From assembly GCA_003644325.1 (NCBI GenBank), contig QNCA01000026.1, positions 1-9,963 on the forward strand: a stretch of DNA of 9,963 nt. Direction: 5' to 3'. The notes below the pieces were generated by a model. The model was not told the origin of the DNA and ran no database searches. It saw nothing but the letters and a program-made list of their open reading frames with translations. Positions 1 to 7,512 of the stretch are shown here, piece by piece (the stretch's first letter is position 1; the number at the start of each line of letters is the position of its first letter). Both the position numbers and the translations under genes were made by a program. This DNA is from Planctomycetota bacterium. Its GTDB lineage: Bacteria; Planctomycetota; B129-G9.

Positions 1-112
1 AGTTGACTGAGTTTTTGTTAACCTCGGTGACTGTCACCAATTACGGAGCCGTTCCGCCCTTGTCGGAACGGATCGTAGATTGGTGACTGTCACCGTAAGG
101 TGTTGTGAAACA
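1..112. repeat. 112-bp terminal repeat, copy 1
   Basis: The first 112 bases recur as the last 112 bases (9852-9963) in the same orientation. They differ only at position 11 (G here, C at 9862), so 12-112 is a 101-bp exact match. The unit contains two GGTGACTGTCACC boxes (26-38 and 82-94) around a central hairpin. It is most likely one copy of a dispersed intergenic repeat in which the contig ended. A circular molecule is possible, but the mismatch and the lack of replication genes argue against it. Confidence 0.9.
26..94. repeat. Long imperfect palindrome with two GGTGACTGTCACC boxes
   Basis: The left arm 26-56 and right arm 64-94 are near-perfect reverse complements. Matching parts are GGTGAC, GTCACCAAT, TACG (with a one-base indel) and the inner CCGTTCCG/CGGAACGG stem (49-56 with 64-71) around a 7-base loop. 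Each outer box is itself an interrupted palindrome (GGTGAC-T-GTCACC). The same structure recurs at 9877-9945. This resembles a MITE- or REP-like mobile palindromic unit, or a cruciform or protein-binding site. No open reading frame of its own and no target-site duplication can be recognised. Confidence 0.8.
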
Positions 113-178
113 GCAGATTATAAACAAGCACCCACCATCATCCGGAAAAAGTCAGTCTACTTGAGTAATAAAGGAACG

Positions 179-1969
179 ATGAAAGAGAGTTTACGGGCTG
201 TCTTAGCCTTACGATCGAGAGCTGCGTGTGTTAAATCCGGGCACGTGGCTCTGGTTCTATTATTGCTTTGTTTCGGAATCGGGTTGGTCTATGCCTTGCT
301 GGCGGCGGAACCGCTCACTGACGACACCATACACCATTACCTGACATCCAAATGGCTGCACAAACACGCCTATCTCATCGTCAGCACCTGGGGCAGACCC
401 GCGGTTTCGCTGGTGTATGCGCCTGCATCACACCTGGGGTTCTTCTGGTGCAGGATGACGTCGCTGGCAATATGCCTCGCCGCCTGCTTGTATACGTTCC
501 GACTGGCGAGAGAGACAGGCCTGAAGTACGCCTGGCTGGCGGTCCCATTGGTCTTCTTTCAAACTCAATTTTTCAGGCTCTCCACGGATTTGCTTACCGA
601 GCCTCTCTTCGCACTGATAATCATTTGCGCGGTCAGAAACTTCGTGCGCGGGAAATACAACTGGGCCGCACTCCAGTTCTCAGTCAGCATGGCGGCGCGG
701 CCGGCAGGCTTTTTCGTCGCGGCCCTTTTCGGGATTATAATGGCTGTCTTTGCGTTACGCGGAAAGTTGGGACATCCCAAGGCCGCTGTGATGAAACTGC
801 TCCCGGCCGGTGTATTGCTCGCAAGCATACCGGCTATATGGAACGTTGCCGGCGCCATCATTTACGGTGGCGGCATGCGTTCGTCGATACACGAAACCGC
901 AGCCGGGTTCCTTAACGGCACCTACGATCTGTTGTGGCTGTCCCACTCAAACGCATGGGACACGGTCATGTTCAAATACGGCAGCGATGGCCCTCTCCAC
1001 TATCTAATCCTCATGCCCCTCGTGACCGGCGGCTGCATAATGATGCTTATGATACCGGGCTATCTAACGTTGTTCAAAATGCGCGGGGTGTGGATTATTC
1101 CCGCGGTATGGACATCTTTTTTTGTGCTGCACACCTTCTTGAGAACTTCCGGTCTCTACGCAAGCGGCGGTTATGCGCGCTTCTTTGTCTCTGTGGCCCC
1201 GCTGGCTGGGATCATGGCGGTTGCGGGGGCTGCCAGGTTTGCGACAAATCTCAAATGGGTGCCGCTTACCTTCCTGGCGTGCGTCGCTTTTTACGTCTAC
1301 CTGGTTCCCTGGATTACGACATTCCCTTTTTTCAAGGAAACCTACCTGCTTGACTCGGGAAACATCGTCAAGATTGTGTGGGATAAATTCCTGTGGATTG
1401 TGGTGCCGGCGACGGTGGTAATCCCCGCATGTTGGGTCTTCCTTTCCAAGAGGTACGGCCGGCAGCCCGGAATCCGCTCTTCTGCAAAACACGTTTCCGC
1501 CCCGATATTCGCCGTTATCTGCCTGGTATTGCCCATCGTGGAGTGCATTACCGCCGTGGCACCCGCCAGGCAAAACGCAACGTATCAGTTAATCCGGGAC
1601 CTCGGTGAATGGCTCAGGAGAGAGCGACCTGAACTCACCGAGGACCTCGGTTCGTTCAGACCGCGGAAGACTGACGCGAAACTGATCTTTGCGCGTTATT
1701 CCCTGCACATGGGGAAAGGTTGGGACCCTTACGACAACAGCCGGTTCGGCACCTTCTCGAAAGAAGAAATCGCATCACTGCCGAAGGGATCCATCATAGT
1801 CTGGGATTCCGGATTCAGCAAGACCGAGTACAGAGTAACCGAGAAGGCCCTTGATGACAATGACAGGCTTGAGTCATTAACAAAGTTTGAAACAAGACTC
1901 GGGCGGGAGCAGAAATTCACCCTTCATGTTTACGAGGTCGTCAAACAATCTCCCCAAAAAGACGGGTGA
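179..1969 (+). CDS. GT-C fold membrane glycosyltransferase (GT39/ArnT-like)
   Basis: This is a 596-residue polytopic membrane protein. TM1 lies at about residues 22-43 and is followed by an extracytoplasmic loop with an acidic pair, D48-D49 (LTDD), the usual place for the catalytic acid of GT-C enzymes. Further typical parts are the RPAVSL segment (73-78), LTEPLFAL (139-146) and about ten more hydrophobic segments. The last 130 or so residues are soluble. Family members transfer a sugar from a polyprenyl-phosphate donor to lipid, glycan or protein on the outer face of the membrane; the acceptor here is unknown. The ATG at 179 is preferred because AAGGA (171-175) lies just upstream. The frame stays open to 80, but that extension lies partly in the terminal repeat and reads as non-conserved sequence. 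A second GT-C gene follows closely. Confidence 0.75.
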   Translation: MKESLRAVLALRSRAACVKSGHVALVLLLLCFGIGLVYALLAAEPLTDDTIHHYLTSKWLHKHAYLIVSTWGRPAVSLVYAPASHLGFFWCRMTSLAICLAACLYTFRLARETGLKYAWLAVPLVFFQTQFFRLSTDLLTEPLFALIIICAVRNFVRGKYNWAALQFSVSMAARPAGFFVAALFGIIMAVFALRGKLGHPKAAVMKLLPAGVLLASIPAIWNVAGAIIYGGGMRSSIHETAAGFLNGTYDLLWLSHSNAWDTVMFKYGSDGPLHYLILMPLVTGGCIMMLMIPGYLTLFKMRGVWIIPAVWTSFFVLHTFLRTSGLYASGGYARFFVSVAPLAGIMAVAGAARFATNLKWVPLTFLACVAFYVYLVPWITTFPFFKETYLLDSGNIVKIVWDKFLWIVVPATVVIPACWVFLSKRYGRQPGIRSSAKHVSAPIFAVICLVLPIVECITAVAPARQNATYQLIRDLGEWLRRERPELTEDLGSFRPRKTDAKLIFARYSLHMGKGWDPYDNSRFGTFSKEEIASLPKGSIIVWDSGFSKTEYRVTEKALDDNDRLESLTKFETRLGREQKFTLHVYEVVKQSPQKDG

Positions 1970-1997
1970 TTCTTCGGCAGTGGGAAAGGCGCAGTCT

Positions 1998-2027
1998 TTG
2001 ACGCCCCGCCGCCGGAATGCATAGAAC
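1998..2027 (+). promoter_or_regulatory. Candidate sigma70-type promoter for second GT gene
   Basis: TTGACG (1998-2003) is separated by 18 bases from TAGAAC (2022-2027). The predicted transcript would start near 2034, downstream of the ATG at 2017, and this favours the ATG at 2098 as the true start of the gene. It has the same style as the stronger promoter at 3824-3852. The call rests on motif matching only. Confidence 0.4.
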
Positions 2028-2097
2028 GCTTTCAGATGATTGTGCATTGCCGCCTGAAGGAAGAATAACTCCGGGGACCGTAACACACTTGGCGAAC

Positions 2098-3774
2098 ATG
2101 GTGGAAACTGCCGGTAACAACAGGAATGCCCCGATAAGCACACGCGCGATACTGTTGCTTATTGTAATAACCGTCGGGGCGTTCGGGTTGCGGGTGGCGA
2201 ACCTGGGCCGGCGCAGCCTGTGGCTGGACGAGGCCGTGGAGGCGGAATTTGCCTCGTGTAACCTCAAGAGATGCTGGCTGGCCGATGCTAATGTCCCGCC
2301 GCTGAATCGCACGATATTGCATTTCTGGACTCGCGCCTTCGGGAAATCCGAGTTTTCGCTGCGGTTCCCGTCCGTCATATTCGGCACGCTGTGCATACCC
2401 GCCCTCTTCTTCCTGGGCCGGCGACTGTTTGGCGACAAAGTGGCCTGGCTCGCGACGATCCTGTTTGCATCCCGTCCCTTCGCAATCGAGTTCTCACAGG
2501 AGGCACGTCAATATCCGCTGCTGGTGCTGCTGACCATCCTGGCGACCCATTGTTTTGTAAAGCACATGCAGCAACCGTCCCTGTGGATCATGGCCTGCTA
2601 TGCCGTGTGCGCCGCGCTGGGACTCTACACGTTCTACCTGTTCGGGTTCGTGTTGCTGACACACATCGCCTGGTACGTGATGCCGGGCGAGAAGACGACC
2701 CGAAAAACCATCACCCTGGCATCCGCCTGCCTAATCGCGGCAATAGCATATATCCCCTGGACTCCCATGCTCATCAAGGCGCTGGGGCACCAGGAAAGCG
2801 GGTGGATTGCGGGCCCGGGGCTATGGGCACAGATATATCACATATTCCAGAGTTACGGACCGGGTATATCAGCCTATGATCTTAGAGGACTGGCAATACC
2901 TGACTTTGCGCATGTGAGCACCCTCAACGACATCCGGACACGGATTTACATTTGCTCCAAACAACCGCTTGCAAAATTCATCGCGATTGTAAGTATCTAT
3001 TCACTGCGCGAACTCCTGGTCATACTGGGATTCATCGTACCGTTTATCTGGGGATGCGTAATCGCCATAGCCCGCAAGGGCGGAAAAAGTGCCTTCCCCG
3101 TTGTCACATTCTTTCTGCCGCTGGTTATCCTGGCTGCCCTGTTCTGGTGGGTGCCAGTGGTAACGCCGCGCTACATGCAATTCATCATGCCGGCTTATAT
3201 ACTGCTCACCGCCCTCTTCCTGGTGCGAATGTGGCGCACACCTGCGGGCATTGCGGCAACGGTCTCAATGGGCGTCCTTCTCTGTCTTTCCATGTTCATC
3301 TATTATTTCAGCCCGTCATACGGCAAGGAAGATTACCGCGCGGCGCTCCGGGATGTCTCGCAGGGGAGCCGTAAAAGCGACATTGTCATGTGTTACCCGG
3401 ACTATATCAGTAGCGCGGTACAATACTACTACCACGGCCCGGGGGCCTTCGTGCCGCTTCACGACCTCAAGAACGACGGATTCCATCTGCCGGTCAACCA
3501 GGAAGAAAGCGCCGATACCAAACACCCCTCTCAGGAAAATGGCCTGGCAAGATTTGCCGCAAGGCCCGGCTCGCGGGTCTGGGCGGTGGTTCGCGGGACG
3601 AGTTCGCAGTCGGAAAAAGAACGGTTGGTAGCACTCTTCAGCCCCCACTATTCGCAAATGAAACATAAACGTTACGAAGCAGGCAGGGGCATTGATGTTT
3701 ACCTTTTCCACAACGAAGCGCACAAACCGGCATCGCCCGACGGTCATCCTCAGAGAGACGCCGAAAGTAAATAA
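2098..3774 (+). CDS. GT-C fold membrane glycosyltransferase (GT39/PMT-like)
   Basis: This is a 558-residue polytopic membrane protein with the classic start of the GT39-like family. TM1 (about 17-35) is followed by LGRRSLWLDEA, with D44-E45 in the first extracytoplasmic loop as the likely catalytic acid. Next come VPPLNR (66-71), LRFPSVIFG (88-96) and EFSQEARQYPL (131-141), all in their usual order. A later TPRYMQF segment precedes the final TM helices, and a soluble tail of roughly 130 residues ends the protein. It probably transfers a sugar from polyprenyl-phosphate to an unknown envelope acceptor. The two GT genes are different, not recent duplicates. The frame is open back to an ATG at 2017, but the 27 extra residues are not signal-like and overlap a candidate promoter. 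Neither start has a clear Shine-Dalgarno site. Confidence 0.85.
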   Translation: MVETAGNNRNAPISTRAILLLIVITVGAFGLRVANLGRRSLWLDEAVEAEFASCNLKRCWLADANVPPLNRTILHFWTRAFGKSEFSLRFPSVIFGTLCIPALFFLGRRLFGDKVAWLATILFASRPFAIEFSQEARQYPLLVLLTILATHCFVKHMQQPSLWIMACYAVCAALGLYTFYLFGFVLLTHIAWYVMPGEKTTRKTITLASACLIAAIAYIPWTPMLIKALGHQESGWIAGPGLWAQIYHIFQSYGPGISAYDLRGLAIPDFAHVSTLNDIRTRIYICSKQPLAKFIAIVSIYSLRELLVILGFIVPFIWGCVIAIARKGGKSAFPVVTFFLPLVILAALFWWVPVVTPRYMQFIMPAYILLTALFLVRMWRTPAGIAATVSMGVLLCLSMFIYYFSPSYGKEDYRAALRDVSQGSRKSDIVMCYPDYISSAVQYYYHGPGAFVPLHDLKNDGFHLPVNQEESADTKHPSQENGLARFAARPGSRVWAVVRGTSSQSEKERLVALFSPHYSQMKHKRYEAGRGIDVYLFHNEAHKPASPDGHPQRDAESK

Positions 3775-3823
3775 TCGCAAAAGATTCCCGTAAGAGCATG
3801 CAACATCTATCATCCGGCCTCGC

Positions 3824-3852
3824 TTGACACGCCACGGGCGAAAACATAGAAT
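3824..3852 (+). promoter_or_regulatory. Sigma70-type promoter for radical SAM genes
   Basis: A perfect -35 TTGACA (3824-3829), an ideal 17-base spacer and a -10 of TAGAAT (3847-3852, one mismatch to consensus) lie in the 126-bp gap before the first radical SAM gene. Transcription would begin near 3859 and give a 5' leader of about 40 bases. This separates the downstream genes from the glycosyltransferases as a transcription unit of their own. No operator-like palindrome was seen next to it. Confidence 0.7.
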
Positions 3853-3889
3853 TCGCTCATCAACTAATAATTATTCCAAGAGGTTCATT

Positions 3890-3894
3890 GGAGG
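3890..3894 (+). promoter_or_regulatory. Shine-Dalgarno site GGAGG
   Basis: GGAGG lies 6 bases before the ATG at 3901 and fixes that start. It is the strongest ribosome binding site in the window. Most other genes here have weak or no such site. Confidence 0.8.
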
Positions 3895-3900
3895 GCCACC

Positions 3901-5274
3901 ATGGGCATAGCAGCAAAAGCGAAACGTTTTGCCCTCGATAAAACCATCAACGCCGTGCTCGACCTCGCCACAAGGCCCGGCAGGAACGCGGGGGACATCG
4001 AAAAGACCGTCATCAGAGGGCTGGGCCTGGCGGCCAAACTGACCCGCGACGAACTCTGGTCCGCCGTCGTCAAGGGCATCAAACAAAGGTTTGAAGAAGG
4101 TCATCCCATGAAGGACCTGTGTGTCAGGTTCCTGACTCAACTGAACAGGGAAGCGCGCCACCGTATCGTACGCAACCTGTTCATCGACGAAGCCCTCATG
4201 GGAAACGTCAAACGGCATAAACTGGAAGAAAAACTCGGCTTCTACCCCCCCGGCCTCATCGCCATCAGCCCGACGATGAGCTGCCCCCTGCACTGCTACG
4301 GCTGCTATGCTTCCGAGTACCCCAAGGATGAAGCGCTTTCCTTCGAGCAGGTGGACGGCATCATCCGGCAGGCAAAGGACATCGGCATAAAGTTGATTAT
4401 CATCACCGGCGGCGAGCCGTATTACTGGGAACCGCTGTTCGACATCTTTGAAAAGCACAACGACTGCACGTTCCAGACCTATACCAGCGGCCTGCTGATT
4501 ACGGACGAGATGGTGGAGAAACTGGCCGAACTCGGCAACGTAATCCCCGCGATATCCAACGAGGGCTTCGAGAAGGAAACCGACGAGCGGCGCGGCAAGG
4601 GCGCTTTCAGGAAAATCAAGGCACTGATGGCCAAACTGAAGGACAAGGGCCTGCCGTTCGGTTTCTCGGCGACTGCCACGCGCGAAAACCTGGACGTAGT
4701 ATCATCCGACGAGTATGTCGAGCACTGGATGAACGCCGGCTGCCTGTTCGGATGGTACTTCATCTACATGCCGATAGGACGCTCGCCGAAACTGGAACTG
4801 ATGCCCACGCCCGAGCAGCGCGCACGCCTGGGTCAGCGGGTGAGGGATATGCGCTCGCGGAAACCCATCATGGTGATGGACTTCTGGAACGACGGCGAGC
4901 CGGTGGGCGGGTGCATAGCCGGCGGCAGGAAGTACCTGCACGTAAACAACAAGGGCGACTACGAGACATGCGTCTTCTGCCACTTCGCCAAGGACAACAT
5001 CAAGGACAAGACTCTGGTGGAGGCGCTGCAGAGTGATTTCTTTACCGAGTTCCGCTCCAGGCAGCCCTTCAACGAGGACCTTCGCAGGCCGTGCGTGATG
5101 ATAGACAACCCTTACCAACTCCGCGAGATCGTGGCCAAGACCGGCGCTGACGGCACCCATCCCGGCGCCACCACAATGATAAATGAATTCGCAGAAGCGC
5201 TGGACAAATACGCTGAAGAGTTCGGCGAGGTCCTCAAGGGCTATGAGAAATCCAAATTCAAACTCCACGCGTGA
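3901..5274 (+). CDS. Radical SAM protein, ISPTxxCPLxCYGCYA family
   Basis: This 457-residue soluble protein cleaves S-adenosylmethionine at a 4Fe-4S cluster to start radical chemistry on an unidentified substrate. Residues 1-115 form a helical N-terminal region. The cluster motif CX3CX2C is C128, C132, C135 (in ISPTMSCPLHCYGCYA), and the SAM-binding GGEP is at 170-173. Residues 288-305 carry the IYMPIGRSP and LMPTPEQ segments I associate with this subgroup. C338, C357, C360 and C398 could bind an auxiliary SPASM-like cluster. It resembles a recurrent group of uncharacterised anaerobe radical SAM proteins. It is not a clear match to HpnH, PqqE or MoaA. It has its own promoter and a strong ribosome binding site, and its last codons overlap the next radical SAM gene, so the two proteins are probably made together. 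Confidence 0.9.
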   Translation: MGIAAKAKRFALDKTINAVLDLATRPGRNAGDIEKTVIRGLGLAAKLTRDELWSAVVKGIKQRFEEGHPMKDLCVRFLTQLNREARHRIVRNLFIDEALMGNVKRHKLEEKLGFYPPGLIAISPTMSCPLHCYGCYASEYPKDEALSFEQVDGIIRQAKDIGIKLIIITGGEPYYWEPLFDIFEKHNDCTFQTYTSGLLITDEMVEKLAELGNVIPAISNEGFEKETDERRGKGAFRKIKALMAKLKDKGLPFGFSATATRENLDVVSSDEYVEHWMNAGCLFGWYFIYMPIGRSPKLELMPTPEQRARLGQRVRDMRSRKPIMVMDFWNDGEPVGGCIAGGRKYLHVNNKGDYETCVFCHFAKDNIKDKTLVEALQSDFFTEFRSRQPFNEDLRRPCVMIDNPYQLREIVAKTGADGTHPGATTMINEFAEALDKYAEEFGEVLKGYEKSKFKLHA

Positions 5275-6308
5275 CCGGCGGCTCAAGACAGGCGGCCGTC
5301 ATCGCGCGGCAAATTTACATGCAAACACCGCTAAGAAGAAAACTCGGCATCGTCGCGTCGTACTGGCTCAGGCGCCAGTTCTGGGCGGCCTGGCAGGTGA
5401 CCTATCGATGCAACTTTCGCTGCACGTTCTGTAACTACTGGAAGAAGGAGCGCCCTTCCGACCACGAACTCACACCCGAGCAGTTCGCTGACGGCGCGGA
5501 GAAACTCCGCGAAATAGGCAACATGATGGTAAGCCTGGCCGGCGGCGAGCCGCTGCTCAGGCGCGACCTGCCGGAGATAGTCGAAGCCCTGGCGAAATAT
5601 CACCTGCCGATGATAACGACGAACGGCTGGCTGGTTACCGAGGACCTGGCCCGCGAACTGTGGGCTCGCGGACTCTACGGCGTCAGCGTGTCCATCGACT
5701 TCGCCGACGCCGAGCGGCACGACAGGGCGCGAGGCGTCAGGGGCGCATACAAGCGCGCCGTCAGGGCGCTGGAGACCTTCTCGCGCACGCGCACCCAGCC
5801 CCGACAGAAGGTCAACCTGATGGCCGTCCTGCGCAACGATAATCTGGACGAAATGGAAAAACTCATTCTGCTTGCAAAAAAGCGCGACGCTTACTTTATG
5901 GTTCAGCCATACTGCTCGATGAAGACCGGCGATGAGTCGTTCGCTCCGCAGGGCCATGTTTCAAAAACGCTGATTGAACTCAAAAAAAGGCACAAAAACT
6001 TTTTGTCAAACACGGTTTTTCTGGAACGCTTCGACGAGGCGCTGAACGGAGGCGTGCCGGGATGTCTGGCAGGCAGGTCGTTTTTCAACATCGACCACAG
6101 GGGCGACATCGCAAAATGCGTTGAAGACATGGACAACCCTGTCGGCAACATCCTTACGTCAAGCACAGAAGAAATCCTGGCCGGCCTGAGCGAGGCCCAC
6201 AGGCGGAACACCTGCAAGGCGTGCTGGTATAATTGCCGCGGAGAGGTGGAAGTAATATACAATCCTCGCGGGCTGATAAACTTTATTCCAACGTTGCTCA
6301 ATGGCTGA
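5271..6308 (+). CDS. Radical SAM protein with SPASM-like C-terminus
   Basis: This 345-residue protein has the radical SAM cluster motif CX3CX2C at C47, C51, C54 (YRCNFRCTFCNYW), GGEP at 91-94, TTNGW at 116-120 and SIDF at 141-144. Toward the C-terminus C265, C283, C315, C318 and C322 (CKACWYNC) look like ligands for an auxiliary cluster, as in SPASM/twitch enzymes. Family members often modify peptides or cofactors, but some act on lipids, and no substrate can be named here. The GTG at 5271 overlaps the stop of the preceding gene (GTGA), a sign of translational coupling. An internal ATG at 5319 (residue 17) is the alternative start and would still keep the full catalytic core. Neither start has a Shine-Dalgarno site, which fits reinitiation after the upstream gene. 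Confidence 0.88.
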   Translation: MTGGSRQAAVIARQIYMQTPLRRKLGIVASYWLRRQFWAAWQVTYRCNFRCTFCNYWKKERPSDHELTPEQFADGAEKLREIGNMMVSLAGGEPLLRRDLPEIVEALAKYHLPMITTNGWLVTEDLARELWARGLYGVSVSIDFADAERHDRARGVRGAYKRAVRALETFSRTRTQPRQKVNLMAVLRNDNLDEMEKLILLAKKRDAYFMVQPYCSMKTGDESFAPQGHVSKTLIELKKRHKNFLSNTVFLERFDEALNGGVPGCLAGRSFFNIDHRGDIAKCVEDMDNPVGNILTSSTEEILAGLSEAHRRNTCKACWYNCRGEVEVIYNPRGLINFIPTLLNG

Positions 6309-6376
6309 CCGGCGCCGGCCGGCTCTTCTCTCGCTCCCCGGGCCTCCGGGCCAACGCTGAAACTCGGGTCTCCCTT

Positions 6377-7398
6377 GTGACAAAGAAAAGACGCAAGACA
6401 GAACTGATAGACCTCATCTGCGCCGCCGAGAACAACCCCGGCGATATCGGGGCGCGTCTTGCGGTCACGCATGAATACGAACGACGCGGCGAACATGACA
6501 GGGCCCTGGAAGAACTGAAAGAAATCGTCCGCGCTTTTCCCGAAGACCACAATGCCTTCTTCGAACTCGGCAATTTCTTCCTCCGCGCATCGCAGCCGAA
6601 TGAAGCAATCGGCAGTTACGCGCACGCCCTCAAACTCAACGCACAGTTCGCCGAGGCAAGCCACAACCTGGGCCTGGCATACACGATGACGGGCCGGACC
6701 GACAAGGCCGTCCATGCCTTCAAGGCGGCGGTCGCCTTGAAGCCCGATTTCCTGGAATCCCACCTTTGCCTCGCTTCCGCGCAAATCGAAACCGGAAACG
6801 CGGCCGCGGCGGCCGCACGCCTGGAGGCGCTCTGGCAAATCAACCGCGACAATCCACGACTGCTGTACCTGCTCGCGGCGGCAAACCTCAAAACGGGCGA
6901 ACACTTGAAGGCAACCATCTTTGCGAACGAGGGCCTGAAACTCACGCCGAACGACCGCGCCCTGAGACTGCTCAGGGCCGAGATACTCGTCGCGCAAAGG
7001 CAGTACCCACAGGGCATCGAGGAATATGACAAACTGCTGGCCGAAGCGCCCGACGACACACTGGCGCTGGATAATCGCGGCCTCGCGCGACAGATGACCG
7101 GCGACATGGAGGCGCGATGGAAGACTTTAACCGCGCGCTGGAAATCGAACCCGACAACGCGACCGCGCTGACAAACCGCGGCATGCTCCTGGCACGCCGC
7201 GGCATCTACCGCCGGGCCGTCGACGACCTGCTAGCCGCGCTGAAACTCAACCCGCGGGACCCGCGGCTGCTCCACAACCTGGCCGTCGCGTACCTGAAAC
7301 TCAACGAATACGACCAGGCCGCGTCATACCTGAAGAAGGCGGCCAATCTCCGCCACCAACCCTCCGCCGAACTGCTCCGCCGACTCACCGGCCGGTAA
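6377..7398 (+). pseudogene. TPR-repeat protein, frameshifted
   Basis: The gene encodes nine tandem 34-residue tetratricopeptide repeats and little else, so it is a protein-protein interaction scaffold. Repeats 1-6 and half of 7 are read in one frame (GARLAVTHEY onward). The second half of repeat 7 and repeats 8-9 are read in another frame from 7117. Between GAG (7109-7111) and ATG (7117) there are five bases (GCGCG) where six are needed. One extra base gives MEGAMEDFNRAL and restores the exact 34-residue period and a product of about 340 residues. Without it, the upstream frame ends at 7171 after about 20 unrelated residues. The break may be a sequencing or assembly error or a real mutation; the intact repeat downstream suggests an error or a recent event. 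The GTG at 6377 is the likely start; an upstream TTG at 6233 would overlap the radical SAM gene by 76 bases. The position 68 bases after that gene suggests one operon. Confidence 0.85.
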
Positions 7399-7408
7399 GC
7401 AGGAGATG

Positions 7409-7448
7409 GCAATCCATACCATCTGTTCCGCGGGTTTGCATGGATTGC
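7409..7448 (+). terminator. Hairpin after TPR gene, possible terminator
   Basis: GCAATCCAT (7409-7417) and ATGGATTGC (7440-7448) are perfect 9-base inverted arms around a 22-base loop, just after the TPR stop codon. No run of T follows, so it would be a poor intrinsic terminator. It could equally be an operator or a processing site before the transporter gene. Confidence 0.3.
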
Positions 7449-7512
7449 GCGAATTTGATACGTTACATCACTGTCATAAAAATCCGGCAAGTCCGTGTAA
7501 CTCGTGGTGAAA

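Noticed and set aside
80..178. N-terminal extension of the first glycosyltransferase starting in the terminal repeat
   Set aside because: The 33 added residues come partly from the repeat. The ATG at 179 has AAGGA upstream and gives a normal GT-C N-terminus.
2017..2097. Upstream ATG start for the second glycosyltransferase
   Set aside because: It overlaps a candidate promoter, has no ribosome binding site, and adds 27 residues unlike a family N-terminus. It remains possible.
5903..6997. 364-codon open frame on the - strand
   Set aside because: It is antisense to the second radical SAM gene and the TPR gene, both of which have clear family motifs on the + strand.
7117..7398. Separate small TPR protein of 93 residues
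   Set aside because: It begins in the middle of TPR repeat 7 and continues the period of the preceding frame, so it is the tail of one frameshifted gene.
7455..7482. Promoter TTGATA-N16-TAAAAA before the transporter
   Set aside because: The -10 is poor and the region is AT-rich by chance around it, so it is too weak to list as a feature.
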